A stretch of 28,190 nt of DNA from JAZNBI01 sp045586995 (GTDB lineage Bacteria; Bacillota; Clostridia; Oscillospirales; CAG-272). The position numbers and the translations under genes are program-made. The stretch's first letter is position 1. Every line of letters starts with the position of its first letter. The notes beneath the pieces were generated by a model, which searched no databases, had not been told where the DNA came from, and worked only from the letters and a program-made list of their open reading frames with translations. Positions 20,734 to 28,190 of this stretch are shown in pieces. Where the stretch lies: contig JAZNBI010000133.1 in NCBI GenBank assembly GCA_045586995.1, forward strand, positions 1 through 28,190, written 5' to 3'.

Positions 20734-22371
20734 TTATATATTATTGATTATATCGGTTGCTCTTTCAAGCGCTTCGTCAATATTTCCAAGGAAATTCTCC
20801 TTGCCTATTTCTTCGAAAAGCCCCGATTTTTTGACTGCCAAAAGCGGTTGCTCATTGAGATGAGAAAACAAAATTTTAATATTTTTATTTTTAAGAGTAT
20901 TATATAATTTTTTCAACGCGTTTAACGCCGAAATATCTATTATGGGTATAGTTCTCATTCTTAATATAACGACCTTTGTATTTTCACTCACAACAATATC
21001 GGAAATTCTGTCAGAAGTTGCAAAAAACATCGGGCCATCAAACTCAAATATGCAGGTGTCTTCGGGAATTATCTTCATTCGTGAATCCTCTGACGACGCC
21101 TTTTTCCATGAACGCACGTGTGTAACATCACTCATGCGCTTCACAAAAAATATCACTGTAATAAGCATGCCGAACTCAATCGCTACAACAAGGTCAAACA
21201 CTACAGTAAGAATAAACGTAATTACCAAAACCAAAATGTCGGTTATCGGAGCCGTTTTGCAAATTTCTACAAAATGACGCCACTCGCTCATATTATATGC
21301 AACCATAAACAAAATAGCTGCAATAACAGGCATCGGAATCCATGCGGCGTACGGCATCAAAACCACGAGAATGAGTAACAGAACGATTGCATGCACTATT
21401 CCCGAAATCGGAGTTCTTCCTCCGTTTTTAACGTTTGCCGCAGTTCTTGCAATAGCACCCGTTGCAGGGATACCTCCAAACAGTGCGGAAAAAATATTTC
21501 CTGCTCCCTGCGCTATCAATTCGGTGTTGGAATTGTGCTTGTCGTCAATCATACCGTCCGACACAACGCATGAAAGCAATGACTCTATTCCCGCCAAGAT
21601 CGCTATAGTAAAGGCACTCGGCAAAAGCGAACGCACAAGCGATACATCAAAATTCGGAAGCGAAAACTTCGGCAGACTGCTTTTGATTTGATAAAGGTCG
21701 CCTATCGTAGTGACCTCCATACCTATAACTTTAACCAAAATAATTCCCAAAACGACAACGATTATAGAGCCGGGAATTTTTTTGCTTATTTTCGGCCAGA
21801 TAATAAGAACGGCAAGAGAAACAACCCCAACAATAACTCCTTGTGGATTTATCGTCGATATCGAAGAAATAACCGCTTTGATTTTTTCCAACGTTTCAAT
21901 AGCATTTGTTCCCGCAGGAAATGTAAGCCCAAAAAAATCCTTTAACTGTCCGATTATAATAGTAACGGCAATTCCCGCCGTAAATCCCGTCGTGATTGTA
22001 TAAGGAATGAATTTTATAAGCGAGCCGATTTTGCAAAATCCCATAACTATCAAAATAATTCCCGCCATAATTGTGGCTATGACCAATCCGCTGACCCCAA
22101 ACTGCGCAACGATACCTGCAACAATTGTTGCAAATGCCGCCGTAGGGCCGGATATATTAACACGGCTTCCGCCAAGCAATGAAATCACAAAACCCGCAAC
22201 GATTGCGGTATACAGTCCCTGTTCGGGAGAAACACCCGAAGCGATCGCCAACGCTATGGATAACGGCAAAGCAATGATAGCAACGATTATTCCTGCGACA
22301 ATGTCATTAACAAGTTGCTTTTTGTTGTAATTCTTAATTGTTTTAGTAATTTTAGGTTCAAATATTTTCAT
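20734..22371 (-). CDS. SulP family anion transporter with STAS domain
   Basis: Inner membrane carrier of the SLC26/SulP family, moving sulfate, bicarbonate or another anion; the substrate is not readable. About 545 residues: a transmembrane part with the family signature region ALPLSIALAIASGVSPEQGLYTAI and the GGSRVNISGPTAAFATI segment, then FIPYTITTGFTAGIAV, and a cytoplasmic STAS domain over roughly the last 120 residues (TCIFEFDGPMFFATSD, RTIPIIDISALNALKKLY). The start at 22371 (MKIFEP) has AAGGGAA upstream and matches family N-termini. An ATG at 22401 overlaps the azlD stop (ATGA) and would add ten residues. Third gene behind azlC-azlD. Confidence 0.92.
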   Translation of the reverse strand: MKIFEPKITKTIKNYNKKQLVNDIVAGIIVAIIALPLSIALAIASGVSPEQGLYTAIVAGFVISLLGGSRVNISGPTAAFATIVAGIVAQFGVSGLVIATIMAGIILIVMGFCKIGSLIKFIPYTITTGFTAGIAVTIIIGQLKDFFGLTFPAGTNAIETLEKIKAVISSISTINPQGVIVGVVSLAVLIIWPKISKKIPGSIIVVVLGIILVKVIGMEVTTIGDLYQIKSSLPKFSLPNFDVSLVRSLLPSAFTIAILAGIESLLSCVVSDGMIDDKHNSNTELIAQGAGNIFSALFGGIPATGAIARTAANVKNGGRTPISGIVHAIVLLLILVVLMPYAAWIPMPVIAAILFMVAYNMSEWRHFVEICKTAPITDILVLVITFILTVVFDLVVAIEFGMLITVIFFVKRMSDVTHVRSWKKASSEDSRMKIIPEDTCIFEFDGPMFFATSDRISDIVVSENTKVVILRMRTIPIIDISALNALKKLYNTLKNKNIKILFSHLNEQPLLAVKKSGLFEEIGKENFLGNIDEALERATDIINNI

Positions 22372-22397
22372 AGTCTTTCCCTTGCCTATAATTTCAT

Positions 22398-22703
22398 TCA
22401 TAAAAACATCTCAAATAAATATACTACTGCACACGCAGAAAAAGCGACCAAAAATAAATTTTCGGTAAGCCACGCAATTATAATTCCAACTGCGAACGCA
22501 AGAAAGCCCGCAAAAAAAGAGTCGGTGGTTTCAAAAATCGCAGGAACCGTCATCACGGCAAGCGTAACGTAGGGTACGTAATAAAGGAACGAGCGAATAA
22601 ATTTATTTGATATCGGCTTTCGCAAAAGCGTGAGCGGAATCGTTCGTATTGCGTACGTAACCGCCGCCGCAACTAAAATATAGATATATATGTTATTTTT
22701 CAT
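22398..22703 (-). CDS. azlD: AzlD branched-chain amino acid export subunit
   Basis: Small membrane subunit that pairs with AzlC in export of branched-chain amino acids or analogues. About 101 residues with four hydrophobic segments; the motifs AVTYAIRTIPLTLLRKP near the start and YYVPYVTLAVMTVPAIF in the middle are typical. The ATG at 22703 is six bases after GGAGG; an in-frame ATG at 22709 abuts the ribosome site and is unlikely. It overlaps the end of azlC by about 11 bases, so the two are translationally coupled. Confidence 0.9.
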   Translation of the reverse strand: MKNNIYIYILVAAAVTYAIRTIPLTLLRKPISNKFIRSFLYYVPYVTLAVMTVPAIFETTDSFFAGFLAFAVGIIIAWLTENLFLVAFSACAVVYLFEMFL

Positions 22704-23415
22704 CGCCATCCTCCTTCAAAGGAAATATAAGAGCGGCGGCAGATGATATAACCACGGTAAGAATAATTATTTTCGTTCCGTAAGAAACAGACGAGAAAAC
22801 GGGTAAAGCCGAGCAAATTATGCTGAGCAACATCGAAGAAGCGACAACTATCAAGACCGCTCGGTTTTTCTTCGCGGCAGGAATCATAATAGCGATAAAC
22901 ATTCCGTAAAGCCCGACACTCAAAGCGTTTACTGCGCTTAACGGCAAAACATTTCCCAAAGCCGCGCCGCACCAGGTGCCAAGACACCATCCCGGCACGG
23001 CAATTGCCATCATACCAAAATAAAAGGCAGGATCAATTTTTCCGTCCTGACCTATTGAAGCCCCGAAAAGCTCGTCGGTAACGGCAAATCCCATAAGCAT
23101 GCGGTGCGGCAAGCGCGCCTTTGATGAAAGCTTTTGGCTCAGTGCACAGGACATAAGAAGATAGCGGGAATTCGCCACGAACTCGGCAAGCGCGATTTCG
23201 AGATATCCGCCGCCAGACGCGATAACCTCAAACACCGTATATTCACCCGCGGAGGCGTTTAGCAATATGCTTGCCAGCGCAGACTGCATTGCGCTGAGCC
23301 CTGCCCGAGAAGCAGTGATTCCAAGAGAAAATGCCACCGCTATATAGCCGAGGCAGATAGGTATTCCTATTTTAAAACCGTTAAAAAAATCTTTTTTTAT
23401 GGTATTTTCCGACAT
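22693..23415 (-). CDS. azlC: AzlC family branched-chain amino acid exporter, large subunit
   Basis: Inner membrane permease of the AzlC/YgaZ family. About 240 residues; FFNGFKIGIPICLGYIAVAFSLG at the N-terminus (given in two parts by helix), LLNASAGEYTVFEVIASG, NSRYLLMSCALSQKL and FAVTDELFGAS are family signatures. The ATG at 23415 (MSENTIKKDF) is preferred over the GTG at 23427; the ribosome site is GGGTG or GAGAA and is not strong. First gene of a three-gene unit with azlD and the SulP carrier, behind a perfect promoter. Whether it exports leucine-type amino acids here or a toxic analogue cannot be told. Confidence 0.9.
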   Translation of the reverse strand: MSENTIKKDFFNGFKIGIPICLGYIAVAFSLGITASRAGLSAMQSALASILLNASAGEYTVFEVIASGGGYLEIALAEFVANSRYLLMSCALSQKLSSKARLPHRMLMGFAVTDELFGASIGQDGKIDPAFYFGMMAIAVPGWCLGTWCGAALGNVLPLSAVNALSVGLYGMFIAIMIPAAKKNRAVLIVVASSMLLSIICSALPVFSSVSYGTKIIILTVVISSAAALIFPLKEDGDEK

Positions 23416-23451
23416 TTTCTCAAACACCCGTTATTTTTATTTTATTTTGTT

Positions 23452-23480
23452 ATTATAGTATATATTTTGCGCTTTGTCAA
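23452..23480 (-). promoter_or_regulatory. Perfect consensus promoter of azlC-azlD-SulP
   Basis: Minus strand TTGACA (23480-23475), 17 bases, TATAAT (23457-23452), 37 bases before the azlC ATG. Confidence 0.88.
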
Positions 23481-23521
23481 TATTGCCGACGACAAATGTA
23501 TTTATAAATATACATATTCAC

Positions 23522-23557
23522 CATCGGAATATACGGAATATTCGCGAAAAGCCGATG
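23522..23557. repeat. Stem-loop between the azlC and argH promoters
   Basis: CATCGG (23522-23527) pairs with CCGATG (23552-23557), and inside AATAT (23528-23532) pairs with ATATT (23538-23542). It lies in the 332-base gap between azlC and argH, upstream of both promoters, so it is not part of either leader. The rest of the gap is AT-rich and holds only the two promoters and the possible ARG box. Confidence 0.4.
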
Positions 23558-23666
23558 TTTATATCCTATATCTCATACTTTTTTACATACATTCTATTGT
23601 TTTAAATCGCGTTAATGGTTGCTATGCACAAATCCTTTGAAAGTGCGTTTTATTTTGAATAAAATA

Positions 23667-23695
23667 TTGACATTTATCGAAAAATGATGTATAAT
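23667..23695 (+). promoter_or_regulatory. Perfect consensus promoter of the argHCDF operon
   Basis: TTGACA (23667-23672), 17 bases, TATAAT (23690-23695), 52 bases before the argH ATG at 23748. Confidence 0.88.
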
Positions 23696-23701
23696 TATGC
23701 A
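23688..23701. promoter_or_regulatory. Possible ARG box over the argH -10
   Basis: TGTATAATTATGCA has the ArgR half-site layout TGnAT-wwww-ATnCA and covers the -10 element. A second weak candidate, TGAATAAAATATTGA, lies at 23656-23670 over the -35. Fits repression by arginine through ArgR, but no argR gene is in the window. Confidence 0.45.
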
Positions 23702-23747
23702 TATAAATTGGAATAAACAAACATTTTTTGAATATACGGAGGCAACT

Positions 23748-25130
23748 ATGTCAAACGATAAACTTTGGGCAGGGCGCTCAAAAGCAACTACCGACCGCGA
23801 GGCAGATGATTTTAACTCATCGCTTCACTTCGACAAAAGAATGTACGAATGTGATATAAGGGGTTCTCAGGCGCACGCGAAAATGCTGGCTAAGCAAGGT
23901 ATTATAAGCGCTTCGGATGCCCAAAAAATTTGTAACGGGCTTTCGGAAATTTTATCGGATATAAAAAGCGGCAAGCTTGATTTTTCGTCTGATGCCGAAG
24001 ACATCCATATGTTTATTGAAAGCGAGCTTACAAGCCGTATCGGCGATTCCGGAAAACGCTTGCACACCGCGCGCAGCCGCAACGATCAGGTTGCGTTGGA
24101 CCTACGTCTTTATTTGCGTGATGAATGTGATAAAATAACCGACCTTCTTTCGTCATTGATAAAGGTTATTTCAACACTTGCAAAAAAATATACCTCGACT
24201 ATTATGCCCGGATACACACACCTTCAGCGTGCGCAGCCCATCACCTTCGGGCATCATATACTTGCATACGCAATGATGTTTTGCCGTGATATAGACCGTA
24301 TAAACGACACAAAAAAGCGTATGAATTCTTCCCCTCTCGGCTGTTGCGCTTTGGCAGGAACTACCTATCCCATAGACAGAGAATTCACTGCAAAGGAGCT
24401 TGAATTTGACACTATCTGCTTAAACAGCTTGGACGGAGTTTCCGACCGTGATTTTGCCGTCGAGCTGGCTTCGGCGCTTTCAATCTGTATGATGCACCTT
24501 TCAAGATTTTCCGAGGAGTTGATATTATGGTCATCCTGGGAATTTGCGTTTGTTGAGCTTGATGACGCATATACTACCGGCTCGAGCATTATGCCGCAGA
24601 AAAAGAACTCGGATATGGCAGAGCTTGTCCGCGGCAAAAGCGGACGGGTTTTCGGAAATCTCACTTCATTATTAACTATGCTAAAGGGACTTCCGCTTGC
24701 ATACAACAAGGATATGCAGGAGGATAAAGAAGCAATTTTCGATGCCGTCGATACAACGAAAAAATGTCTTTCGATATTTATACCGATGCTTGCTACAATT
24801 AAGGTTAAAAGCGAAAATATGTACCGTGCGGCTCAAAAGGGCTTTATAAACGCTACCGATTGCGCTGACTATCTCGTCGGCAAAGATATGCCCTTCAGAA
24901 CCGCATATAAGCTAACGGGTGAGCTTGTGGCTTACTGTATCGAGCATAACACTGTTTTAGACGAGCTTCCTATAGAGATTTACAAAGAAAAGAGCGAGTT
25001 GTTTGACGTTGACATATACACTGCAATAAAGCTTGAAAATTGCGTCGCGCGCAGGACAAGCATCGGCGGTTGCGGAAAAGAATCGATCGACTTGCAGATA
25101 GAATTTATTAAAAGTAAAATTAAATTTTAA
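23748..25130 (+). CDS. argH: Argininosuccinate lyase
   Basis: Cytoplasmic enzyme of the last step of arginine synthesis, splitting argininosuccinate into arginine and fumarate. 460 residues, normal length. MSNDKLWAGRSKATTDREAD at the start, HTARSRNDQVALDLRL, PGYTHLQRAQPITFGHH with the catalytic histidine region, and the superfamily signature GSSIMPQKKNSD are all intact. The start at 23748 has GGAGG six to seven bases upstream; an earlier in-frame ATG at 23697 lies at the predicted transcription start and lacks a site. It heads an operon with argC after 17 bases. Confidence 0.96.
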   Translation: MSNDKLWAGRSKATTDREADDFNSSLHFDKRMYECDIRGSQAHAKMLAKQGIISASDAQKICNGLSEILSDIKSGKLDFSSDAEDIHMFIESELTSRIGDSGKRLHTARSRNDQVALDLRLYLRDECDKITDLLSSLIKVISTLAKKYTSTIMPGYTHLQRAQPITFGHHILAYAMMFCRDIDRINDTKKRMNSSPLGCCALAGTTYPIDREFTAKELEFDTICLNSLDGVSDRDFAVELASALSICMMHLSRFSEELILWSSWEFAFVELDDAYTTGSSIMPQKKNSDMAELVRGKSGRVFGNLTSLLTMLKGLPLAYNKDMQEDKEAIFDAVDTTKKCLSIFIPMLATIKVKSENMYRAAQKGFINATDCADYLVGKDMPFRTAYKLTGELVAYCIEHNTVLDELPIEIYKEKSELFDVDIYTAIKLENCVARRTSIGGCGKESIDLQIEFIKSKIKF

Positions 25131-25147
25131 AAAGGAAATTTCTTAAG

Positions 25148-26074
25148 ATGAAGAAAATATTTATTGACGGAAGTGCGGGAACAACAGGACTTCGCATTCA
25201 CGAACGGCTTGCCGCCTTTAAGGATATAGAGCTGATTACCCTTTCCGAGGAAAAACGCAAGGATCCACAATACAGAAAAGAAGCACTCAATTCTGCCGAT
25301 TTTGCATTTTTGTGCCTTCCGGATGCAGCGGCGATAGAAGCTGTATCAATGCTTGAAAACGAAAACACCGCAATTATAGACACGTCAACCGCTCACCGCA
25401 CCGCAAGCGGTTGGGACTATGGATTCCCCGAGCTTTCCGCGGCTCACCGAAAAGCGATATCCCACTCAAAACGAGTTGCCGTGCCGGGATGTCACGCGAG
25501 CGGTTTTGTCGCTTTGGTCTATCCTTTGGTCGCTTCGGGCATTATTCCGAAGGACTCTAAGCTGTGTTCATTTTCTATTACGGGATATAGCGGCGGCGGA
25601 AAAAATATGATTGCCGCATACGGTTCTGAGGACCGTTCTGAGCTGTATGACGCTCCGCGTCAATACGCACTTTCACAAAAGCACAAGCACCTTCCCGAAA
25701 TGACGGCAATTACAGGACTTTCCTATGCACCGGTTTTCTCTCCGATAGTAGCCGACTATTACAGCGGTATGGAGGTAACCGTACAGCTGTTTGAAGCTTC
25801 CTTAAACGGAAATATAAATGATATCAAAAAAATATACGCCGAAAAATACGTATCAGGACTTGTAAAATTCAAAGAAGCCCCCGACGCCGACGGTTTTTCG
25901 TCCGCGTGTGCGCTTTCGGGACGCGACGATATGGAGATATCGGCATTTGGGGAGGATGGCAGAATTATACTTGTAGCGCGCTTTGACAATCTCGGTAAAG
26001 GTGCATCCGGCGCAGCCATTCAATGCCTTAACATAATGCGCGGTGCAGATGAAAAAATCGGACTTGTATATTAA
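25148..26074 (+). CDS. argC: N-acetyl-gamma-glutamyl-phosphate reductase, type 2
   Basis: NADPH-dependent reductase making N-acetylglutamate semialdehyde in arginine synthesis. The 308 residues fit the shorter type 2 ArgC (about 310) rather than type 1 (about 345). The N-terminal nucleotide site is IFIDGSAGTTGLRIHERL; the catalytic cysteine is in RVAVPGCHASGF near residue 116; HKHLPEM and SFSITGYSGGGKNM follow. AAAGGAAATT precedes the ATG. Between argH and argD in the operon. Confidence 0.94.
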   Translation: MKKIFIDGSAGTTGLRIHERLAAFKDIELITLSEEKRKDPQYRKEALNSADFAFLCLPDAAAIEAVSMLENENTAIIDTSTAHRTASGWDYGFPELSAAHRKAISHSKRVAVPGCHASGFVALVYPLVASGIIPKDSKLCSFSITGYSGGGKNMIAAYGSEDRSELYDAPRQYALSQKHKHLPEMTAITGLSYAPVFSPIVADYYSGMEVTVQLFEASLNGNINDIKKIYAEKYVSGLVKFKEAPDADGFSSACALSGRDDMEISAFGEDGRIILVARFDNLGKGASGAAIQCLNIMRGADEKIGLVY

Positions 26075-26099
26075 TTTCGAACAGAAAGGAATCTATCAA

Positions 26100-27266
26100 A
26101 TGAAAGATATTATACAACTGGATAAGGAATATATCGCCGATACTTACGCGCGTTTTCCGATTACTTTGGTTGGCGGTAAGGGCTCGCTTTTATACGATAA
26201 TAACAACAAGGAATATATCGATTTTAACAGCGGAATTGCAGTTAATGCCCTTGGGATTTCCGACGGTAAATGGGCAGAAGATATTTCAAAGCAGCTTTTA
26301 AAGCTTCAACACACTTCAAATTTGTATTACACCGAGCCATGCACGTTGTTAGCAAAGGAATTGTGTGACAGAACGCAAATGAAAAAGGTATTCTTTTCAA
26401 ATAGCGGAGCGGAGGCAAACGAGTGCGCCATCAAGGTTGCAAGAAAATACGCTTTCGAAGCCAAAGGAAGCGAATATTCGACAATTATAACGCTTATAAA
26501 CAGCTTTCACGGCAGAACTATCACTACCCTCGCCGCAACGGGACAAGACGCCTTTCATCAGGATTTTCTGCCGCTGACACAGGGCTTTGCTTATGCGAAA
26601 GCCAACGATATTGACGACCTTAGAAAATGCATTTCCGAAAACAAGGTTGCCGCAATAATGTTTGAAGTGGTACAGGGAGAGGGCGGCGTTCTTCCGCTCG
26701 AACAGGATTTTGTAAATGAGCTTGCCAAAATCGCAAAGGAAGAAGATATTTTACTTATCTGCGACGAGGTTCAGACAGGAAACGGACGCACGGGAAAGCT
26801 TTACGGATATATGAATTACGAAATAAAGCCGGATATCGTGTCCACTGCAAAAGGGCTCGGCGGCGGTCTGCCGATAGGAGCAACGCTTCTCGGAGAAAGG
26901 GTTGAAAAAACCTTAACGCCCGGAACACACGGTTCAACCTTCGGTGGGAACCCCATATGCTGTACCGCCGCACTTTCCGTGCTTTCACGTATTGATGACA
27001 AGCTATTGCTTGAAGTAAGACAAAAAAGCGAATATATATTTAACACGCTTAAAAATGCCAAAGGCATCATAAGCGTATCGGGTATGGGACTTATGATAGG
27101 CATTGAAACCGTTCGCCCCGCCTCGGATATAATAAATGAATGTATCGAAGCCGGTGTGCTTCCCATAAAAGCAAAAAATAAAATTCGTCTGTTGCCCGCG
27201 CTCAATATACCGTTTGACTTATTGCAAAAGGGCATAGAAATATTAAAGGAGATTTGTGCAAAATGA
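26100..27266 (+). CDS. argD: Acetylornithine aminotransferase
   Basis: PLP enzyme converting N-acetylglutamate semialdehyde to N-acetylornithine. 388 residues. Visible: SNSGAEANECAIKVARKY, SFHGRTITTLAATGQ, VVQGEGGVLP, LICDEVQTGNGRTG and the PLP lysine in STAKGLGGGLPIGA, all typical of ArgD. The ATG at 26100 follows AAAGGA by nine bases and gives the usual N-terminus (MKDIIQLDKEYIADTYARFP); an in-frame ATG at 26043 inside argC is not supported. Its stop overlaps the argF start by ATGA. Confidence 0.95.
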   Translation: MKDIIQLDKEYIADTYARFPITLVGGKGSLLYDNNNKEYIDFNSGIAVNALGISDGKWAEDISKQLLKLQHTSNLYYTEPCTLLAKELCDRTQMKKVFFSNSGAEANECAIKVARKYAFEAKGSEYSTIITLINSFHGRTITTLAATGQDAFHQDFLPLTQGFAYAKANDIDDLRKCISENKVAAIMFEVVQGEGGVLPLEQDFVNELAKIAKEEDILLICDEVQTGNGRTGKLYGYMNYEIKPDIVSTAKGLGGGLPIGATLLGERVEKTLTPGTHGSTFGGNPICCTAALSVLSRIDDKLLLEVRQKSEYIFNTLKNAKGIISVSGMGLMIGIETVRPASDIINECIEAGVLPIKAKNKIRLLPALNIPFDLLQKGIEILKEICAK

Positions 27267-28177
27267 AACATTTACTTAAACTTATGGATATGTCACCAAA
27301 AGAAATACAGCACACACTAAATCTTGCCGATCAACTCAAATACGAGAAGAAAAACGGCATTGAGCATCATATTTTAAAGGGTAAAACGCTCGGTATGATA
27401 TTTTCCAAAGCGTCTACCCGTACAAGAGTTTCGTTTGAGGTCGGTATGTACGATCTCGGCGGACAAGCGCTGTTCCTCTCCTCAAATGACCTGCAAATAG
27501 GCCGCGGAGAGCCGGTTGAAGACACCGCGCGCGTGCTTTCTCGGTTCCTTGACGGTATTATGATAAGAACCTTCGAGGAAAGCGAGGTTGAAGCGTTGGC
27601 AAAACACGGAAGCATTCCGATAATCAACGGGTTGACCGACTACTGCCATCCTTGCCAGGTGCTTGCCGACCTTATGACTATAAGAGAGTATAAGGGCACG
27701 CTTTTGGGTAAAAAGCTCTGCTTTATAGGCGATGGAAATAACATGGCAAACTCTCTTATCGTAGGTGGAATAAAAACAGGAATGGAGGTTTCAATTGCCT
27801 GCCCTAAAAATCATCAGCCGGATGCGGAAATTATGAAATGGGCTTCCGAGAACGGTAAATTCATCTGTACCGACGACGTTATGCTTGCGGCAGAACAATC
27901 AGACGTGCTTTATACAGATGTTTGGGCATCAATGGGACAGGAAGCGGAGGCCTCGGCGCGAAAAATAGAATTTGAAGGATATCAAATAAATTCAAAGGTT
28001 ATGTCGGTTGCCAAAAAGGATGCTATGGTGCTCCATTGTCTGCCTGCTCACCGAGAAGAGGAAATCACTGCCGAGGTATTTGAGGCACACGCAGGAGAAA
28101 TTTTTGATGAGGCCGAAAATCGCCTCCATGCTCAAAAAGCGATCCTTGTACAATGCCTCGGTCAAAAAAATATATAA
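27263..28177 (+). CDS. argF: Ornithine carbamoyltransferase
   Basis: Makes citrulline from ornithine and carbamoyl phosphate. 304 residues, complete. The carbamoyl phosphate site STRTRVSFEVGM (near 49-60), HPCQVLADLMTI and the ornithine and catalytic motif HCLPAHREEEIT are present; the last reads HCLPAHRGEE in most members, so Glu replaces Gly here. The ATG at 27263 overlaps the argD stop (ATGA) with AAAGGAG 11 bases upstream. It could in principle be a catabolic ArgF/ArcB-type enzyme, but the operon position argues for synthesis. The window ends 13 bases later, so a continuing operon cannot be excluded. Confidence 0.95.
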   Translation: MKHLLKLMDMSPKEIQHTLNLADQLKYEKKNGIEHHILKGKTLGMIFSKASTRTRVSFEVGMYDLGGQALFLSSNDLQIGRGEPVEDTARVLSRFLDGIMIRTFEESEVEALAKHGSIPIINGLTDYCHPCQVLADLMTIREYKGTLLGKKLCFIGDGNNMANSLIVGGIKTGMEVSIACPKNHQPDAEIMKWASENGKFICTDDVMLAAEQSDVLYTDVWASMGQEAEASARKIEFEGYQINSKVMSVAKKDAMVLHCLPAHREEEITAEVFEAHAGEIFDEAENRLHAQKAILVQCLGQKNI

Positions 28178-28190
28178 ATTTTAAGATATA

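Overview
The window looks like the chromosome of a low-to-mid GC, anaerobic member of the class Clostridia. The strongest marker is the SCIFF precursor peptide beside its radical SAM maturase, a pair characteristic of Clostridia. A MecA-type ClpC adaptor, FeoA/FeoB with the small Cys-rich Feo membrane protein, CsoR-controlled CopA, AzlC/AzlD and strong AGGAGG ribosome binding sites fit the same picture. No phage, transposase or CRISPR genes were seen, and most of the window is ordinary core and transport content.

Layout. Positions 1-664: start of asnS (minus, cut by the window edge). 784-3207: a PD-(D/E)XK nuclease fused to an Fe-S Rad3/DinG-type helicase (minus). 3462-5706 (plus): a MecA-like adaptor, a family 4 uracil-DNA glycosylase and an AEC-family carrier. 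5707-6048: a structured stretch ending in a strong terminator, followed by a perfect promoter. 6049-8989: scfA, scfB and a PLP decarboxylase, the last two sharing one base. 9011-9155: a nested inverted-repeat element. 9182-11110 (minus): murD and a small membrane protein. 11279-13285: a divergent, solitary GyrB/ParE-like topoisomerase subunit, then tRNA-Leu(TAG). 13577-19792: a metal block with copA-csoR (minus), feoA-feoB-FeoB-associated protein (minus) and a divergent DtxR-family regulator. 20019-20549: a membrane protein. 20734-23415 (minus): azlC-azlD-SulP transporter. 23748-28177 (plus): argH-argC-argD-argF.

How the parts work together. The copper unit is self-regulated: a perfect 7-3-7 inverted repeat sits between the -35 and -10 of the csoR-copA promoter. 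The iron unit appears controlled by the adjacent DtxR-like protein, whose ligand set (M9, C100, E103, H104) matches the iron-type DtxR rather than Mn-type MntR. Copies of one 20-bp box lie at the feoA start site, upstream of the regulator gene and, as a tandem pair, between feoA and feoB. The arginine operon has a consensus promoter with a possible ARG box over its -10; argB and argJ are not in the window.

Points most worth a second look: the four-box iron regulon, the CopA-CopZ fusion with a possible internal start, the csoR start codon, the PLP decarboxylase coupled to the SCIFF maturase, the structured RNA candidate upstream of scfA, the nested inverted repeat at 9011-9155 and the solitary topoisomerase B subunit. 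All assignments are by reading the sequence; no searches or folding programs were run.
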